The notes under the pieces: model-generated
The model's database searches: none
Told to the model about the DNA's origin: nothing
The model's input: the letters and a program-made list of their open reading frames with translations, nothing else
Assembly: GCF_030519375.1 (NCBI RefSeq)
Contig: NZ_JAUMKB010000015.1
Coordinates: 54,269-118,268, forward strand
Length of the DNA: 64,000 bases
Reading direction: 5' to 3'
Origin: Mucilaginibacter tolerans
Lineage (GTDB): Bacteria; Bacteroidota; Bacteroidia; Sphingobacteriales; Sphingobacteriaceae
In this document: in pieces, positions 27,862 to 36,457 of the stretch
Numbering within the stretch: the stretch's first letter is position 1
Layout: every line of letters begins with the position of its first letter
Program-made: the position numbers and the translations under genes

Positions 27862-29175
27862 ATGAAAACGATTTTGAATACACATTCGAAGCAGCTAATA
27901 GCCAAAAGTGGGCTAACCATTTTATTGATGATGGCAGTTGTTGTCAAATCCTATGCGCACCCGGTCAAAATCCATAGGGATACTTCCATTTCGGCGGAAA
28001 TAAAGGTACAACTGGGGGATTTTAAAAGTACAGGCATTTTTCATTTCCCGCACAGCGTATTCCGCTTTTACAGGTTTCATAATTTTCAGCCGGTATGGAT
28101 AAAATCCGGGGAGGATCCGAAACGCACGTGGGAAGGTGTTCTGCTTATTAATTGTGTTCTTCAGTTTGGTCTTTGCCATGCCGATTATCATCCCCAAGAA
28201 ATAGATTATACACGGCTGCACACTATGCTTGAACACCCGGAACAGGTAAATAATAATGAAAAAGCCAGGTGCGAATTGATGATCACGGATGCGCTCATTA
28301 CTTTCATTAATCATCTTCATTATGGCAAATTAAATCCATATTTCACTGCTGCGAAAATTGATGCTGGTGCCGATACCGGCTTTAGCGCTGGTAAAACGCT
28401 CACTTTGGCGCTCAGAAAACCTCATTTGATGAGTTCGGTAACCAATGTTCAGCCTAAAATTAAAGCCTATGCAGAATTGGAAGAGAAAATGCGTGAGCTA
28501 ACCCAATTTCAGCAGGATTGCGATGCATTACCTGACTGGCGGGTACGGCAGATGGCCATTAATCTTGACCGTATGCGCTGGATGGCAGCTGTAAGTAATG
28601 AAACCTGGTTGCAGGTAAATATTCCTTCGTTTAGGCTAATAGTTCATGAAGCTGATAAAAATTATGACTTTAAGGCTATAGTGGGTAGTGCGTCAACTCC
28701 AACCTCACAGTTAAATAGCGCTTTAACGGATTTTACAACGGCGTCAGGGTTAAAGATGTCACGCAATAGCAACATACCGCCCGGCATAAACCCCCGGGGA
28801 GTAATTTATTTCTGGTTCAAGAACCCTTATGGAATTTCGATCTGCGGACGCCCCGAAACCAATATCTTCAAATCCGATAACCGCGCATGGAGTAAAGGTA
28901 ATATCAAAGTAGAAAAAGGCGAACAACTGGCATCGCTTCTACTGGCGGCAGATGGCCATGCCGATAAGATTGAATCGCTTCGAAAAGCTATAAATGATTA
29001 TGCCATAAGCAATTTTATTATAGAGAAACCTATTCCATTAAAAATTACATACATCACCTGTGAGGTGCAAAATAGCGAGGTTGTGTACTATAATGATATA
29101 TACAATCTGGACAAGAAACTGGAAGGAGCATTATATAATACGACAGAATATCTGGTGGGTTTGCAAATATTTTGA
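27862..29175 (+). CDS. Catalytically dead YcbB-like L,D-transpeptidase homologue
   Basis: 437 residues with a signal peptide of about 32 residues. The layout follows YcbB/LdtD: an N-terminal scaffold with a PG-binding-like segment, INLDRMRWM, then LQVNIPSFRLIVHE and the transpeptidase core. The two catalytic positions are changed. Where E. coli YcbB has His in IYLHDTP, this protein has Cys328 (ISICGRP); where it has the nucleophile Cys in SSGCVRV, this one has Asn347 (SKGNIKV). The surrounding residues NIFKSDNRAW and LASLLL still align well. It should not crosslink peptidoglycan and may act as a binder or regulator (inference). Confidence 0.8.
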   Translation: MKTILNTHSKQLIAKSGLTILLMMAVVVKSYAHPVKIHRDTSISAEIKVQLGDFKSTGIFHFPHSVFRFYRFHNFQPVWIKSGEDPKRTWEGVLLINCVLQFGLCHADYHPQEIDYTRLHTMLEHPEQVNNNEKARCELMITDALITFINHLHYGKLNPYFTAAKIDAGADTGFSAGKTLTLALRKPHLMSSVTNVQPKIKAYAELEEKMRELTQFQQDCDALPDWRVRQMAINLDRMRWMAAVSNETWLQVNIPSFRLIVHEADKNYDFKAIVGSASTPTSQLNSALTDFTTASGLKMSRNSNIPPGINPRGVIYFWFKNPYGISICGRPETNIFKSDNRAWSKGNIKVEKGEQLASLLLAADGHADKIESLRKAINDYAISNFIIEKPIPLKITYITCEVQNSEVVYYNDIYNLDKKLEGALYNTTEYLVGLQIF

Positions 29176-29206
29176 GCAGATAAACTTATCGTCAATCTGA
29201 AAGAAA

Positions 29207-29554
29207 ATGATTATGAAAATAGCATTTGTAGTTCTTTTGATCTTGCATGGAACCCTTCATTCAATGGGCTTTATTAAAGCGTTTCGCATAATAGATTTGG
29301 CTCAATTGGTTCAACCGATACCAAAGTCGAATGGTCTATTATGGCTGGTGGCCTGCCTGTTTTTTATTTTCGCAGCCATACTATTTTCAATAGAGCACCA
29401 GTCATGGTGGATATTTTCTGCCCTGGCAGTCATCATTTCGCAATACCTTATCATTCATGATTGGAACGATGCAAAACTTGGCACAATTGCAAACATTATC
29501 ATACTTCTAGCAACAATAATCGGGTTCGTTGTTTGGACAATAGCAAAAATTTAA
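29207..29554 (+). CDS. Small four-helix membrane protein
   Basis: 115 residues (113 if started at the second Met, 29213). Almost wholly hydrophobic with four predicted helices; a conserved-looking HGTLHSMGF segment lies in helix 1 and IIHDWNDAK between helices 3 and 4. It lies 31 bases after the transpeptidase-like gene, in the series likely driven by the kinase promoter. Function unknown. Confidence 0.75.
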   Translation: MIMKIAFVVLLILHGTLHSMGFIKAFRIIDLAQLVQPIPKSNGLLWLVACLFFIFAAILFSIEHQSWWIFSALAVIISQYLIIHDWNDAKLGTIANIIILLATIIGFVVWTIAKI

Positions 29555-29558
29555 AACT

Positions 29559-29720
29559 ATGAAGATCAACAAGGAATGGCATTTGGCACATCCGATACCC
29601 AAAAACCCAAGTTTTGAACAGAGAGTAGCCTGGCATCTCGAACACCAAAAAAACTGCTCATGCAGGCCAATCAGCGGTAAGCTGGCTGAAGAGATGCGAA
29701 AGCGCGGTATCAAATCTTAA
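29559..29720 (+). CDS. Small Cys-containing cytoplasmic protein (53 aa)
   Basis: Short gene starting MKINKEWHLAHPIPKN and ending MRKRGIKS. It carries WHLEH and a CSC pair (NCSCRP), with no membrane helix. It fits snugly, 4 bases after the four-helix protein and 11 before the next gene. I recall small proteins of this pattern (KEWHL...MPKNP...HLKNC) in Bacteroidota, but no function. A His/Cys pattern suggests metal binding, unproven. Confidence 0.65.
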   Translation: MKINKEWHLAHPIPKNPSFEQRVAWHLEHQKNCSCRPISGKLAEEMRKRGIKS

Positions 29721-29731
29721 CTTATCGCTAC

Positions 29732-30151
29732 ATGAGACTTTTGTTAAAAATAATTGCTTCAGTATTGTTGATTTTTAATGGTATAGGCGCCTTATATGGC
29801 GGCCTTATGATGATCATATATCCTGACGGAAGCGGAATACATCTTCCGAAGGATTTACTGGGGCATTCAATTTTCAATAGCTACCTTATGCCTGGTATTG
29901 TATTGCTTTTGGTTAATGGCATACTTAGTTTCTATGTTTTCGGTGCTGTCCTTTTTAACCATAAAAAATTATGGCGACTTGTAGCTTTTCAGGGTATTGT
30001 TTTGATCGTATGGCTAATCATCCAGATTTTTATGATTCTTCTGATATATTTTCTTCACCTGATTATGTTTGGAGTGGGTTTGGGCTTAATGTCGGTGGGC
30101 TTTTTTGCCAAAAAGTACTTTTCAACGGATGCTACTTATGGAGAGATTTGA
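29732..30151 (+). CDS. Hypothetical integral membrane protein
   Basis: 139 residues, four hydrophobic helices, with a short soluble loop (YPDGSGIHLPKDLLG). No family recognised. It overlaps the following HEAT-like gene by 14 bases, implying coupled translation. Confidence 0.75.
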   Translation: MRLLLKIIASVLLIFNGIGALYGGLMMIIYPDGSGIHLPKDLLGHSIFNSYLMPGIVLLLVNGILSFYVFGAVLFNHKKLWRLVAFQGIVLIVWLIIQIFMILLIYFLHLIMFGVGLGLMSVGFFAKKYFSTDATYGEI

Positions 30152-30647
30152 TAAACTTTTATCGGGTAGCGATCTGCGCTGCATTGGCAGAGTTAATGAG
30201 GTTATCCCCCTGATTAGAACGCAGCATGCCTTTGACCAGTTATTTCAGTTGCTCTACCATCATGACCGCCTTGTAGTTATGCGTGCTGCTGACGTTATTG
30301 AAAAAGTTACTAGTGACAAACCGGGATTTCTTTCGACGCATATTTTGGATATATTTTCACTTTCCCGCATTGCAGTTCATAAAGAACTCAAATGGCACCT
30401 GGCTCAGCTGCTATCCCGGATAACTATGGATCATGATCAAATGACGGAAGCTCGTTCAATTTTACATAGTTGGGCTGCCGATAAAGATAACTCACGGATT
30501 GTTCGTGTAAATGCACTTCAAAGTTTGTTTGAACTTGCTGATAATAAAACGGCACTATTGCCATTTTTAAATCAGCTAGAAAAGGAGGAAGTGCCGTCTA
30601 TTTCAGCCCGGATCAAGCAGTTGCAAAAGCAAATCAGAAAGGCTTAA
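30138..30647 (+). CDS. HEAT-repeat-like cytoplasmic protein
   Basis: 169 residues from the ATG at 30138 (MERFDKLLSGSDLR); a longer frame from 30105 lies within the previous gene. Mostly helical with repeat-like units (VVMRAADVIEKV, VRVNALQSLFELA), suggesting an alpha-solenoid that binds a protein partner. It ends the series begun by the kinase. No specific function can be given. Confidence 0.7.
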   Translation: MERFDKLLSGSDLRCIGRVNEVIPLIRTQHAFDQLFQLLYHHDRLVVMRAADVIEKVTSDKPGFLSTHILDIFSLSRIAVHKELKWHLAQLLSRITMDHDQMTEARSILHSWAADKDNSRIVRVNALQSLFELADNKTALLPFLNQLEKEEVPSISARIKQLQKQIRKA

Positions 30648-30664
30648 AGACTGTCCAACCTGTT

Positions 30665-31528
30665 TTAAAGCGTAAATTTTGCCGGAAATATTAACATGGG
30701 CACCTTCTGATTTTCGAGTGCTTCGTGTGAGATACTTTGATGTAAGAGCCTGGCAAAAAACGAGTCACGGTAGTGTGTGAATGCCAGCATATCGGGTTTC
30801 GTTTCCTCACAGAGTCTGTTAAGGCGATTTACCACGTCTTTGCCATTCAATTCCGCATTGTTTATGAGAGAATAACGGAGCCTTTCAATGTGCTTCATAA
30901 ACTCCAGCTTCCTGAGCTCTTTGGTAATATCATCATCGCCATAAGAGTTGATATGCACTATTTCGATGTGATAATTAAACACCGACCCCAACCCGGCCAG
31001 GTAGCGTATTGCTCTTATGTCTTCTTCGGCAAAGTCGGTCGCAAATAGCACTCTTTTTAAATTAACCAGGTCGATATTTTGTGGCACGACAAGCACTGGT
31101 TTGTTGGCATGATCGATTACCGAGAATGTTTCGCTGCCGGTGAAAAAGTGATCCAGGCGACTGCCTTCTCTCGCACCCATCACAATAATCTCGATATCTT
31201 TTGTAGCCAGAATATTTCTTAACTGGTAGGAAAGCTCCCCGAGGCCTTCATTGTAATGCAATGATGGTTGCCAGGCACCTTCGCCCTCTTCAATAAATGG
31301 TTGAAGAAGATCGGCCAATGCTTTAAGTTTTTCCCTGTTCTCATCCTCCATGAGATTAACTTCGTCAACTACAGTGGGACCGCCTGCATATATTGGTGTA
31401 AGCGCCTGGTTGGTATTTGAGTGAAATAAGAAAATATTGGCATGCAAATCTTTTGCAAGCCTGATTCCTGCGAGTGCCGCATGTGTGGCATTCTTTGAGA
31501 AATCAGTCAGTATAAGTATCGTTTTCAT
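30665..31528 (-). CDS. Universal stress protein (two Usp domains)
   Basis: 287 residues made of two UspA-like halves, each starting ILTDFSKNA and VLFATDFAEED. The first half ends with the nucleotide loop region VMGAREGSRLDHFFTGS, which departs from the usual G-x2-G-x9-GS spacing; ATP binding is uncertain. It follows the second Usp gene by 7 bases in one operon. Such proteins are induced in growth arrest and oxygen limitation in other bacteria. Confidence 0.9.
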   Translation of the reverse strand: MKTILILTDFSKNATHAALAGIRLAKDLHANIFLFHSNTNQALTPIYAGGPTVVDEVNLMEDENREKLKALADLLQPFIEEGEGAWQPSLHYNEGLGELSYQLRNILATKDIEIIVMGAREGSRLDHFFTGSETFSVIDHANKPVLVVPQNIDLVNLKRVLFATDFAEEDIRAIRYLAGLGSVFNYHIEIVHINSYGDDDITKELRKLEFMKHIERLRYSLINNAELNGKDVVNRLNRLCEETKPDMLAFTHYRDSFFARLLHQSISHEALENQKVPMLIFPAKFTL

Positions 31529-31535
31529 AATGTAC

Positions 31536-32402
31536 TTATTTATTTTTATGATACATTTTTGACGGGAATATCAGTAGGGGCGTATTCTGACTCACCAAGG
31601 CTTTGTGCACAAGGCTGTGCTGGAATAAGCGTACTAAAAAGGAATTTTGTACATGCACCATTGCTAGTATGGTTTTCGGTTCGTCGCTCAAAAAACGATG
31701 AATTCGCTTGATGATATCTTTGCCGTTAATTTCCAGGTAATTGAGGCCGGTTATATCGAGTTTTTCCAATTGGTTTTTAAAGTCGGCCTCTTTATTGTTG
31801 CAGTGATTATACCCGGAATCGCAGACGTGGACGATCTCCAGTTTCCAATGAAATAACCTGGCTAAACGAGCCATATAATGCACCGCCTCCACGTCACCTT
31901 CTTCAAAATCGGTTGCAAACAGTATTTTGTGAACTTTACCGAGGTTTGTGCCGGCGGGAGTGATTAATACCGGGCGTTTAGAATATTCAATAACCGCATT
32001 CGTGTCGGCGCCGAAGCCAATGTCCTCCGGCTGGTGTGAACGGGAACCCATGACAATCATCTCCACATTTTTCCGGCGTATTAAATCTTCCACGTCCAGG
32101 CCCAGGTCCGAATCGTTTGATTCGCTGTTTATAGCCGGCTTGCGATCTTCAGGATCCAACTGGCCGCTCATTGATTCGAGGCCCTCGGTCATCGCTGCCA
32201 GGCCAATACGGTCCTGATGTTTTCTTTCGGTATACTCATCTACAACCCAGCCGCCCCCACCGTACGAAGTGATCGTTTGATAGTTGATATAAGTATGAAA
32301 TAAAAGCAGGTCAGTATGCAGTTTGCCCGCTAAAAGGAGGCCTGCCTCGGCCGCTGTGTAGGCATTTGTCGAAAAATCGGTAAGTACAAGCACATTTTTC
32401 AT
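31536..32402 (-). CDS. Universal stress protein (two Usp domains)
   Basis: 288 residues from the ATG at 32402 (MKNVLVLTDFSTNAYTAAEAG); an upstream in-frame extension to 32471 is rejected because it runs through the promoter module. Domain halves start VLVLTDFSTN and ILFATDFEEGD. The loop VMGSRSHQPEDIGFGADT lacks the canonical ATP-binding glycine spacing. First of a two-gene usp operon, downstream of the operator at 32424-32488. Confidence 0.9.
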   Translation of the reverse strand: MKNVLVLTDFSTNAYTAAEAGLLLAGKLHTDLLLFHTYINYQTITSYGGGGWVVDEYTERKHQDRIGLAAMTEGLESMSGQLDPEDRKPAINSESNDSDLGLDVEDLIRRKNVEMIVMGSRSHQPEDIGFGADTNAVIEYSKRPVLITPAGTNLGKVHKILFATDFEEGDVEAVHYMARLARLFHWKLEIVHVCDSGYNHCNNKEADFKNQLEKLDITGLNYLEINGKDIIKRIHRFLSDEPKTILAMVHVQNSFLVRLFQHSLVHKALVSQNTPLLIFPSKMYHKNK

Positions 32403-32423
32403 CACGCTGATATATTCATATAG

Positions 32424-32488
32424 CAAATATGGCAAAGGGCATTTTCCCGGAGAATGATTCCAGTCAATCAACTAATTGATTTTAAGCA
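32424..32488 (-). promoter_or_regulatory. CRP/FNR-type operator module of the usp operon
   Basis: Proximal intact site at 32455-32466 (plus-strand TGATTCCAGTCA). The distal site 32477-32488 (TGATTTTAAGCA) keeps five of six core bases, in register at 22 bp. The -7 box CATATTTG lies at 32424-32431. The module fixes the start codon at 32402, because the longer frame would cross it. Confidence 0.75.
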
Positions 32489-32603
32489 CATTTTGACGCG
32501 TTTGGTTCTGGTTCGGCAAACAGATATTACTAAAGGAAAAGTATTGGTTAAGTTGTAATTAATTTCGAACTTAGAGTAGATTAAGCTTTATCCTTTTACA
32601 ATT

Positions 32604-32969
32604 ATGAGTACCGACCCGAAAACTATCCTGATTATAGAAGATAATCCTGACATAAGGGACAATACAGCTGAACTATTGGAACTGGAAGGTTATTGGGTTT
32701 TTACTGCGTCTAACGGTGATGATGGATTACACATGGCTAAATCTCTAAAACCTGATGTCGTTATATGTGATATAGTTATGCCGGGTGTCGATGGATATGC
32801 CGTTTTCCTGAATCTCATGAATGATGAGAAGACTAAAAATATCAAATTTGTATTTTCTACTGCGCAATCCCAAAAAAATGAGATCGATAAAGCTTTTCAA
32901 ATGGGGGCAACCTGTTATCTGCTCAAACCTTTTGATGAAAAGCAGCTTATAGCTTGCATTGAGGGTTAA
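32604..32969 (+). CDS. Single-domain response regulator
   Basis: 121 residues, only a receiver domain. The acidic pocket is IIEDN, the phosphoacceptor is Asp56 (VVICDIVMPGVDGY), and the conserved Lys is in LLKPFDEKQL. With no output domain it must act by protein contact or as a phosphate relay. It lies divergent from the usp operon and ~5 kb from the soluble kinase; they could form a pair, but this is not shown. Confidence 0.9.
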   Translation: MSTDPKTILIIEDNPDIRDNTAELLELEGYWVFTASNGDDGLHMAKSLKPDVVICDIVMPGVDGYAVFLNLMNDEKTKNIKFVFSTAQSQKNEIDKAFQMGATCYLLKPFDEKQLIACIEG

Positions 32970-32983
32970 GCATGGTTAGTCTG

Positions 32984-33613
32984 CTAGTTACTGCCCATTA
33001 ATTTACGCTTTCTGAAATAAAAAGCGAGCGACAGCATTGAACCAGGCGCTGTAATTATCCACGGGGAACCGATAAGCAGAACAATTATTGAATAATTTGG
33101 ATAAAAATAAGCCACAGATATAAGGGGAACAGTTAGGGCATTGGCCAGCATGAAGGTTCTTAGCCACCTGTTGGCCCGGCTTTTCTCCAGGGCAAAATAT
33201 GCAAACAAAGTGGAAATTCCCATACAAATGTATCCAAGGGCATCCAGTGTCCAGAAAAATGAGTGCGGCGTAACTGTTAGTATCGTAGGCATTTTATTGT
33301 GGAATGAATCGGGTATCACTGTTGCCAACTGGACGGAGTACATTAAGATAACATAGGTTGTATACATAAGCGCCATTAAAACGGCAGCATGACTCCAAAG
33401 GCGTTTCTCTTGTGGTGTTGTGTAATGAAGGGCCAATATGGAAAGTAAGAATGGTAACGAAATCAGTAAAGAAAAAGCATAGATAAGGATCTCATCGAGC
33501 GGATAGGTGGTGACATGAAACAACTGCAACAATTGCACTACGCCGTAGCCCGACGCAGCAATAAAGGCAGTAAGCGCTGTAAGGAAACCAAAATAAAGGG
33601 CTTTCTTCTGCAT
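32984..33613 (-). CDS. Hypothetical seven-helix membrane protein
   Basis: 209 residues with about seven hydrophobic helices. No family motif recognised. Its start codon overlaps the stop of the PfkB-type gene by one base (TAATG), so it is the last gene of the coiled-coil, metallo-hydrolase, PfkB operon. Confidence 0.75.
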   Translation of the reverse strand: MQKKALYFGFLTALTAFIAASGYGVVQLLQLFHVTTYPLDEILIYAFSLLISLPFLLSILALHYTTPQEKRLWSHAAVLMALMYTTYVILMYSVQLATVIPDSFHNKMPTILTVTPHSFFWTLDALGYICMGISTLFAYFALEKSRANRWLRTFMLANALTVPLISVAYFYPNYSIIVLLIGSPWIITAPGSMLSLAFYFRKRKLMGSN

Positions 33614-34566
33614 TATGTCAAATTCATGGTTTCGGTCGAAGCCTGCCGTATAGCAGCATATATACGTTCGGCGTCAGCTCTGTTACATAACTCTGTGCCT
33701 GGGTTCATTGTGGCTGCACTGCCGCAAGCCACGCCAAACCTCGCTGCATCCGGCAAACTATAATTTTGATATAAACCATAAACGACCCCCGCAACAAGGC
33801 TGTCTCCGGCACCGACCGTACTTTTAACTTTTACCGGGGGCTGAGGTACTTCAACTATTTCTTGTTCGGTAACGAGTGCTGCACCGTTACCACCCATCGA
33901 TACTACAATTGCCTGGCATTTATACTTGGCTATAACCTTTTTGGCAGCTTCGACTGCTGTATCATGAGTTAAAGAATCAGTGCCTGCAAGAGATGCCAGC
34001 TCTTTCAGGTTGGGTTTTATCATATAAACACCAGCCTCTACCGCCTGCTGCAGTGCCGCCCCTGATGTATCTACGAATAATCTAGCTTTCTTTTTTGCTG
34101 CAATGAATGCAAGCCGTTTAAAGATATCATCAGGAAGGCCTGGAGGAACGCTGCCGCTAACAACTATAAATTGTACCCCATCACTCAGAGCGATGGCATT
34201 AAGGCAGGCGCGCCATTCGTTGGCCTTAATGATGGGGCCAGGCATATCAAAAAGGTATTGTCTTCCTGTTGCTACATCAGCTACTATCAGATTCTCACGG
34301 CTGTTACCAGTGATATTAATAGCTTGGGCGGAAATGCCATCATCTGCAAGTAATTCACAGATTTTGGCGCCTGCAAATCCTCCTGCCAAAAAAATGGGTG
34401 TTGGGTCACCACCGAGCTTTTTTATAGCCCTGGCTACATTAATACCTCCGCCGCCAGGTTCATAAACCGGCTGCGAACATTTCAGTTTTTTCTCACTGAT
34501 CAGTTCAGGCACGGTTACGCTTTTATCCAGCGCCGGATTAAAAGTTATAGTAATTATCGCCGCCAT
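33613..34566 (-). CDS. PfkB-family hexose-phosphate kinase (1-phosphofructokinase-like)
   Basis: 317 residues of the ribokinase fold. N-terminal substrate motif NPALDKSV, glycine-rich GGGGINVARA, and the C-terminal signature VGAGDSLVAGV with the catalytic base Asp255. This is the PfkB/FruK/LacC subgroup. A phosphofructokinase-2 role would let glycolysis continue under stress; the mycobacterial dormancy regulon holds a comparable pfkB beside usp genes. Its start overlaps the metallo-hydrolase end by 29 bases. Confidence 0.9.
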   Translation of the reverse strand: MAAIITITFNPALDKSVTVPELISEKKLKCSQPVYEPGGGGINVARAIKKLGGDPTPIFLAGGFAGAKICELLADDGISAQAINITGNSRENLIVADVATGRQYLFDMPGPIIKANEWRACLNAIALSDGVQFIVVSGSVPPGLPDDIFKRLAFIAAKKKARLFVDTSGAALQQAVEAGVYMIKPNLKELASLAGTDSLTHDTAVEAAKKVIAKYKCQAIVVSMGGNGAALVTEQEIVEVPQPPVKVKSTVGAGDSLVAGVVYGLYQNYSLPDAARFGVACGSAATMNPGTELCNRADAERIYAAIRQASTETMNLT

Positions 34567-36001
34567 CAGTTGTTGATTGAAACTGCACCCCTGTTGTTGA
34601 GAAGAGAAACTCTTTTTGGTCTTCCCTTAATATCTTCGCTGTCCGCCCTAATTCATCTTTAATCTTAAGGCGTAAAGTATCTTGTGCTGTGGGCTCCCCA
34701 TGAACAAGGTATATCCGTTTTGGAGTGGTATCGAATTTCTTTAGCCAGGTCAATAATTCTGCCTGGTCTGCGTGGGCTGATAATTCACCTATTTCTTTTA
34801 CTCCGGCCCGAACCTCGTAATACCGGCCATGTATTTTTAATTCCCCGGCACCGTTCAGTAATGCGCGCCCTCTTGTACCTGCTGCCTGGAAACCAATAAT
34901 CAGGATGGTATTTCTTGAATCATGAAGGTAATGCTTCAAATACTCCAACACACGGCCTCCTGTTAACATACCACTGGCTGCCAAAATTATTTTTCCGCCT
35001 GTTTGCTTAATGATCTCCTGCGTGCCTTGTGCGTCCTGATTGATCGTTATACTGCTGGACATACGTGAGCATTCTTCTTCAGATATGGTAAGCCAGTCAG
35101 GGTATTTTAACAATGCTTTGCCCGCTGATGCTGCCATGGGGCTGTCCAGGAAAACAGGTAGCATCGGTGGAATAGCTTTTCTTTGTTTCAGTTTATATAT
35201 CAAATGGATTATTTCCTGGGCACGGCCAACAGCAAAGCAGGGTACCAAGACATTGCCGCCATTCAGGATGGTGTCATTTATTATTAGAGACAATTCGTCG
35301 GCTACATCGCCTTTTTCATGTAACCTGTCACCATAAGTTGATTCCATGATTACGAAATCGGCATTTTGCGGGTGTTCGGGCGCTGGCAATATTTCTGATT
35401 TAAAGCGGCCAATGTCCCCCGAGAATAGAATAGTCTTTTGATAACATTTTATCTCAACCGAACAGGCTCCCTGTATATGTCCGGCGATATGAAATTTGAA
35501 CGACAAATTTTCATTTAGTTCGAATGCTGTATTTAATTCGACCGTTCTGAAATAGGGCAAGGCTGCTTCCACATCAGCAGTGTCATACAACGGTTTTGCT
35601 GGCTTGTGTTTAGAGTAATGATGTTTATTGGCTTTCCATGCATCTTCCTCTTGGAGCTTTGCGCTGTCGCGGAGAATTAGTTCAGTGAGGTCACGGGTTG
35701 GTTTGCTCATATAAATATGGCCGCCGAACCCATTTTTTACAAGTAGCGGAATATATCCGCAATGATCAAGATGGGCATAGGTCAGGATAATAGCATCTAT
35801 AGAAGAAGGTTTGACCGGTAATGGCTCCCAGTTCTTTTCGCGCAAGTACTTTATGCCCTGGAACAATCCACAATCGATCAGCAGATTATAACTAGGCGTT
35901 GTTAGAAGATGTTTGGATCCAGTCACCGTTTCGGCTGCGCCAAACGATTCGATGTAAACGCCGTGGTTGTTTTTTTCTAAGATGCTGGGATACTGGCTCA
36001 T
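34538..36001 (-). CDS. Beta-CASP metallo-hydrolase (RNase-like) with an altered metal motif
   Basis: 487 residues, the metallo-beta-lactamase plus beta-CASP plus RMMBL layout of CPSF-like nucleases. Motif 2 reads LTYAHLDHCG: the first His of HxHxDH is Tyr75, while His77, Asp79 and His80 remain. Later motifs look intact: GHIQGACSVE, FSGDIGR, ESTYGD, and the C-terminal ELSAHADQ and HGE. The protein may bind one metal instead of two. It is preceded by a coiled-coil gene and followed by PfkB in one operon. RNA processing during stress is the family-based guess. Confidence 0.85.
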   Translation of the reverse strand: MSQYPSILEKNNHGVYIESFGAAETVTGSKHLLTTPSYNLLIDCGLFQGIKYLREKNWEPLPVKPSSIDAIILTYAHLDHCGYIPLLVKNGFGGHIYMSKPTRDLTELILRDSAKLQEEDAWKANKHHYSKHKPAKPLYDTADVEAALPYFRTVELNTAFELNENLSFKFHIAGHIQGACSVEIKCYQKTILFSGDIGRFKSEILPAPEHPQNADFVIMESTYGDRLHEKGDVADELSLIINDTILNGGNVLVPCFAVGRAQEIIHLIYKLKQRKAIPPMLPVFLDSPMAASAGKALLKYPDWLTISEEECSRMSSSITINQDAQGTQEIIKQTGGKIILAASGMLTGGRVLEYLKHYLHDSRNTILIIGFQAAGTRGRALLNGAGELKIHGRYYEVRAGVKEIGELSAHADQAELLTWLKKFDTTPKRIYLVHGEPTAQDTLRLKIKDELGRTAKILREDQKEFLFSTTGVQFQSTTDGGDNYYNF

Positions 36002-36019
36002 AATATGATTATTTAATAA

Positions 36020-36400
36020 TTACATCCATTTTGCTGAGAAGCGTAAAAATTCGTGACGCAATTCATTCAGTAATGTTTCTTCCATCAAGTATTCATCAAA
36101 TAGCTGTTCATTAGCTTCCAGCGAATCCTCTTCTGCGTAAGCCATCGTTTCCAATATTTGAACCTCGAGCGTGTGCAGATTGGAGTGGAAAGCGTGTTTT
36201 AGTTCATCGATCTTTTCTCCGTGGATAATAAATTGATTTTGAAAATGCTCGATACCTTCAGAAACTTCATGCCCTGTGTTTTTTGATGCTATTTCTGCAA
36301 GTCTTTTCTTTAGAATTTCAATTTCCTGCTCATAAAAAGCAAGTGAATTCAGTGTGGTGGTATGCAGACTTGCGATGTGTTTAATATTGATCTGTTTCAT
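36020..36400 (-). CDS. Hypothetical coiled-coil protein
   Basis: 126 residues, almost entirely helical with heptad-like charged patterning (YEQEIEILKKRLAEIASK). No membrane helix or signal. First gene of the operon ending with the seven-helix protein, 18 bases before the metallo-hydrolase. Divergent from PEP synthase across a shared operator region. Function unknown. Confidence 0.7.
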   Translation of the reverse strand: MKQINIKHIASLHTTTLNSLAFYEQEIEILKKRLAEIASKNTGHEVSEGIEHFQNQFIIHGEKIDELKHAFHSNLHTLEVQILETMAYAEEDSLEANEQLFDEYLMEETLLNELRHEFLRFSAKWM

Positions 36401-36457
36401 AACACAAGATTACTACACTGGCTAATAACCGCTAATGATTTGGGGCATAGTAAATTG

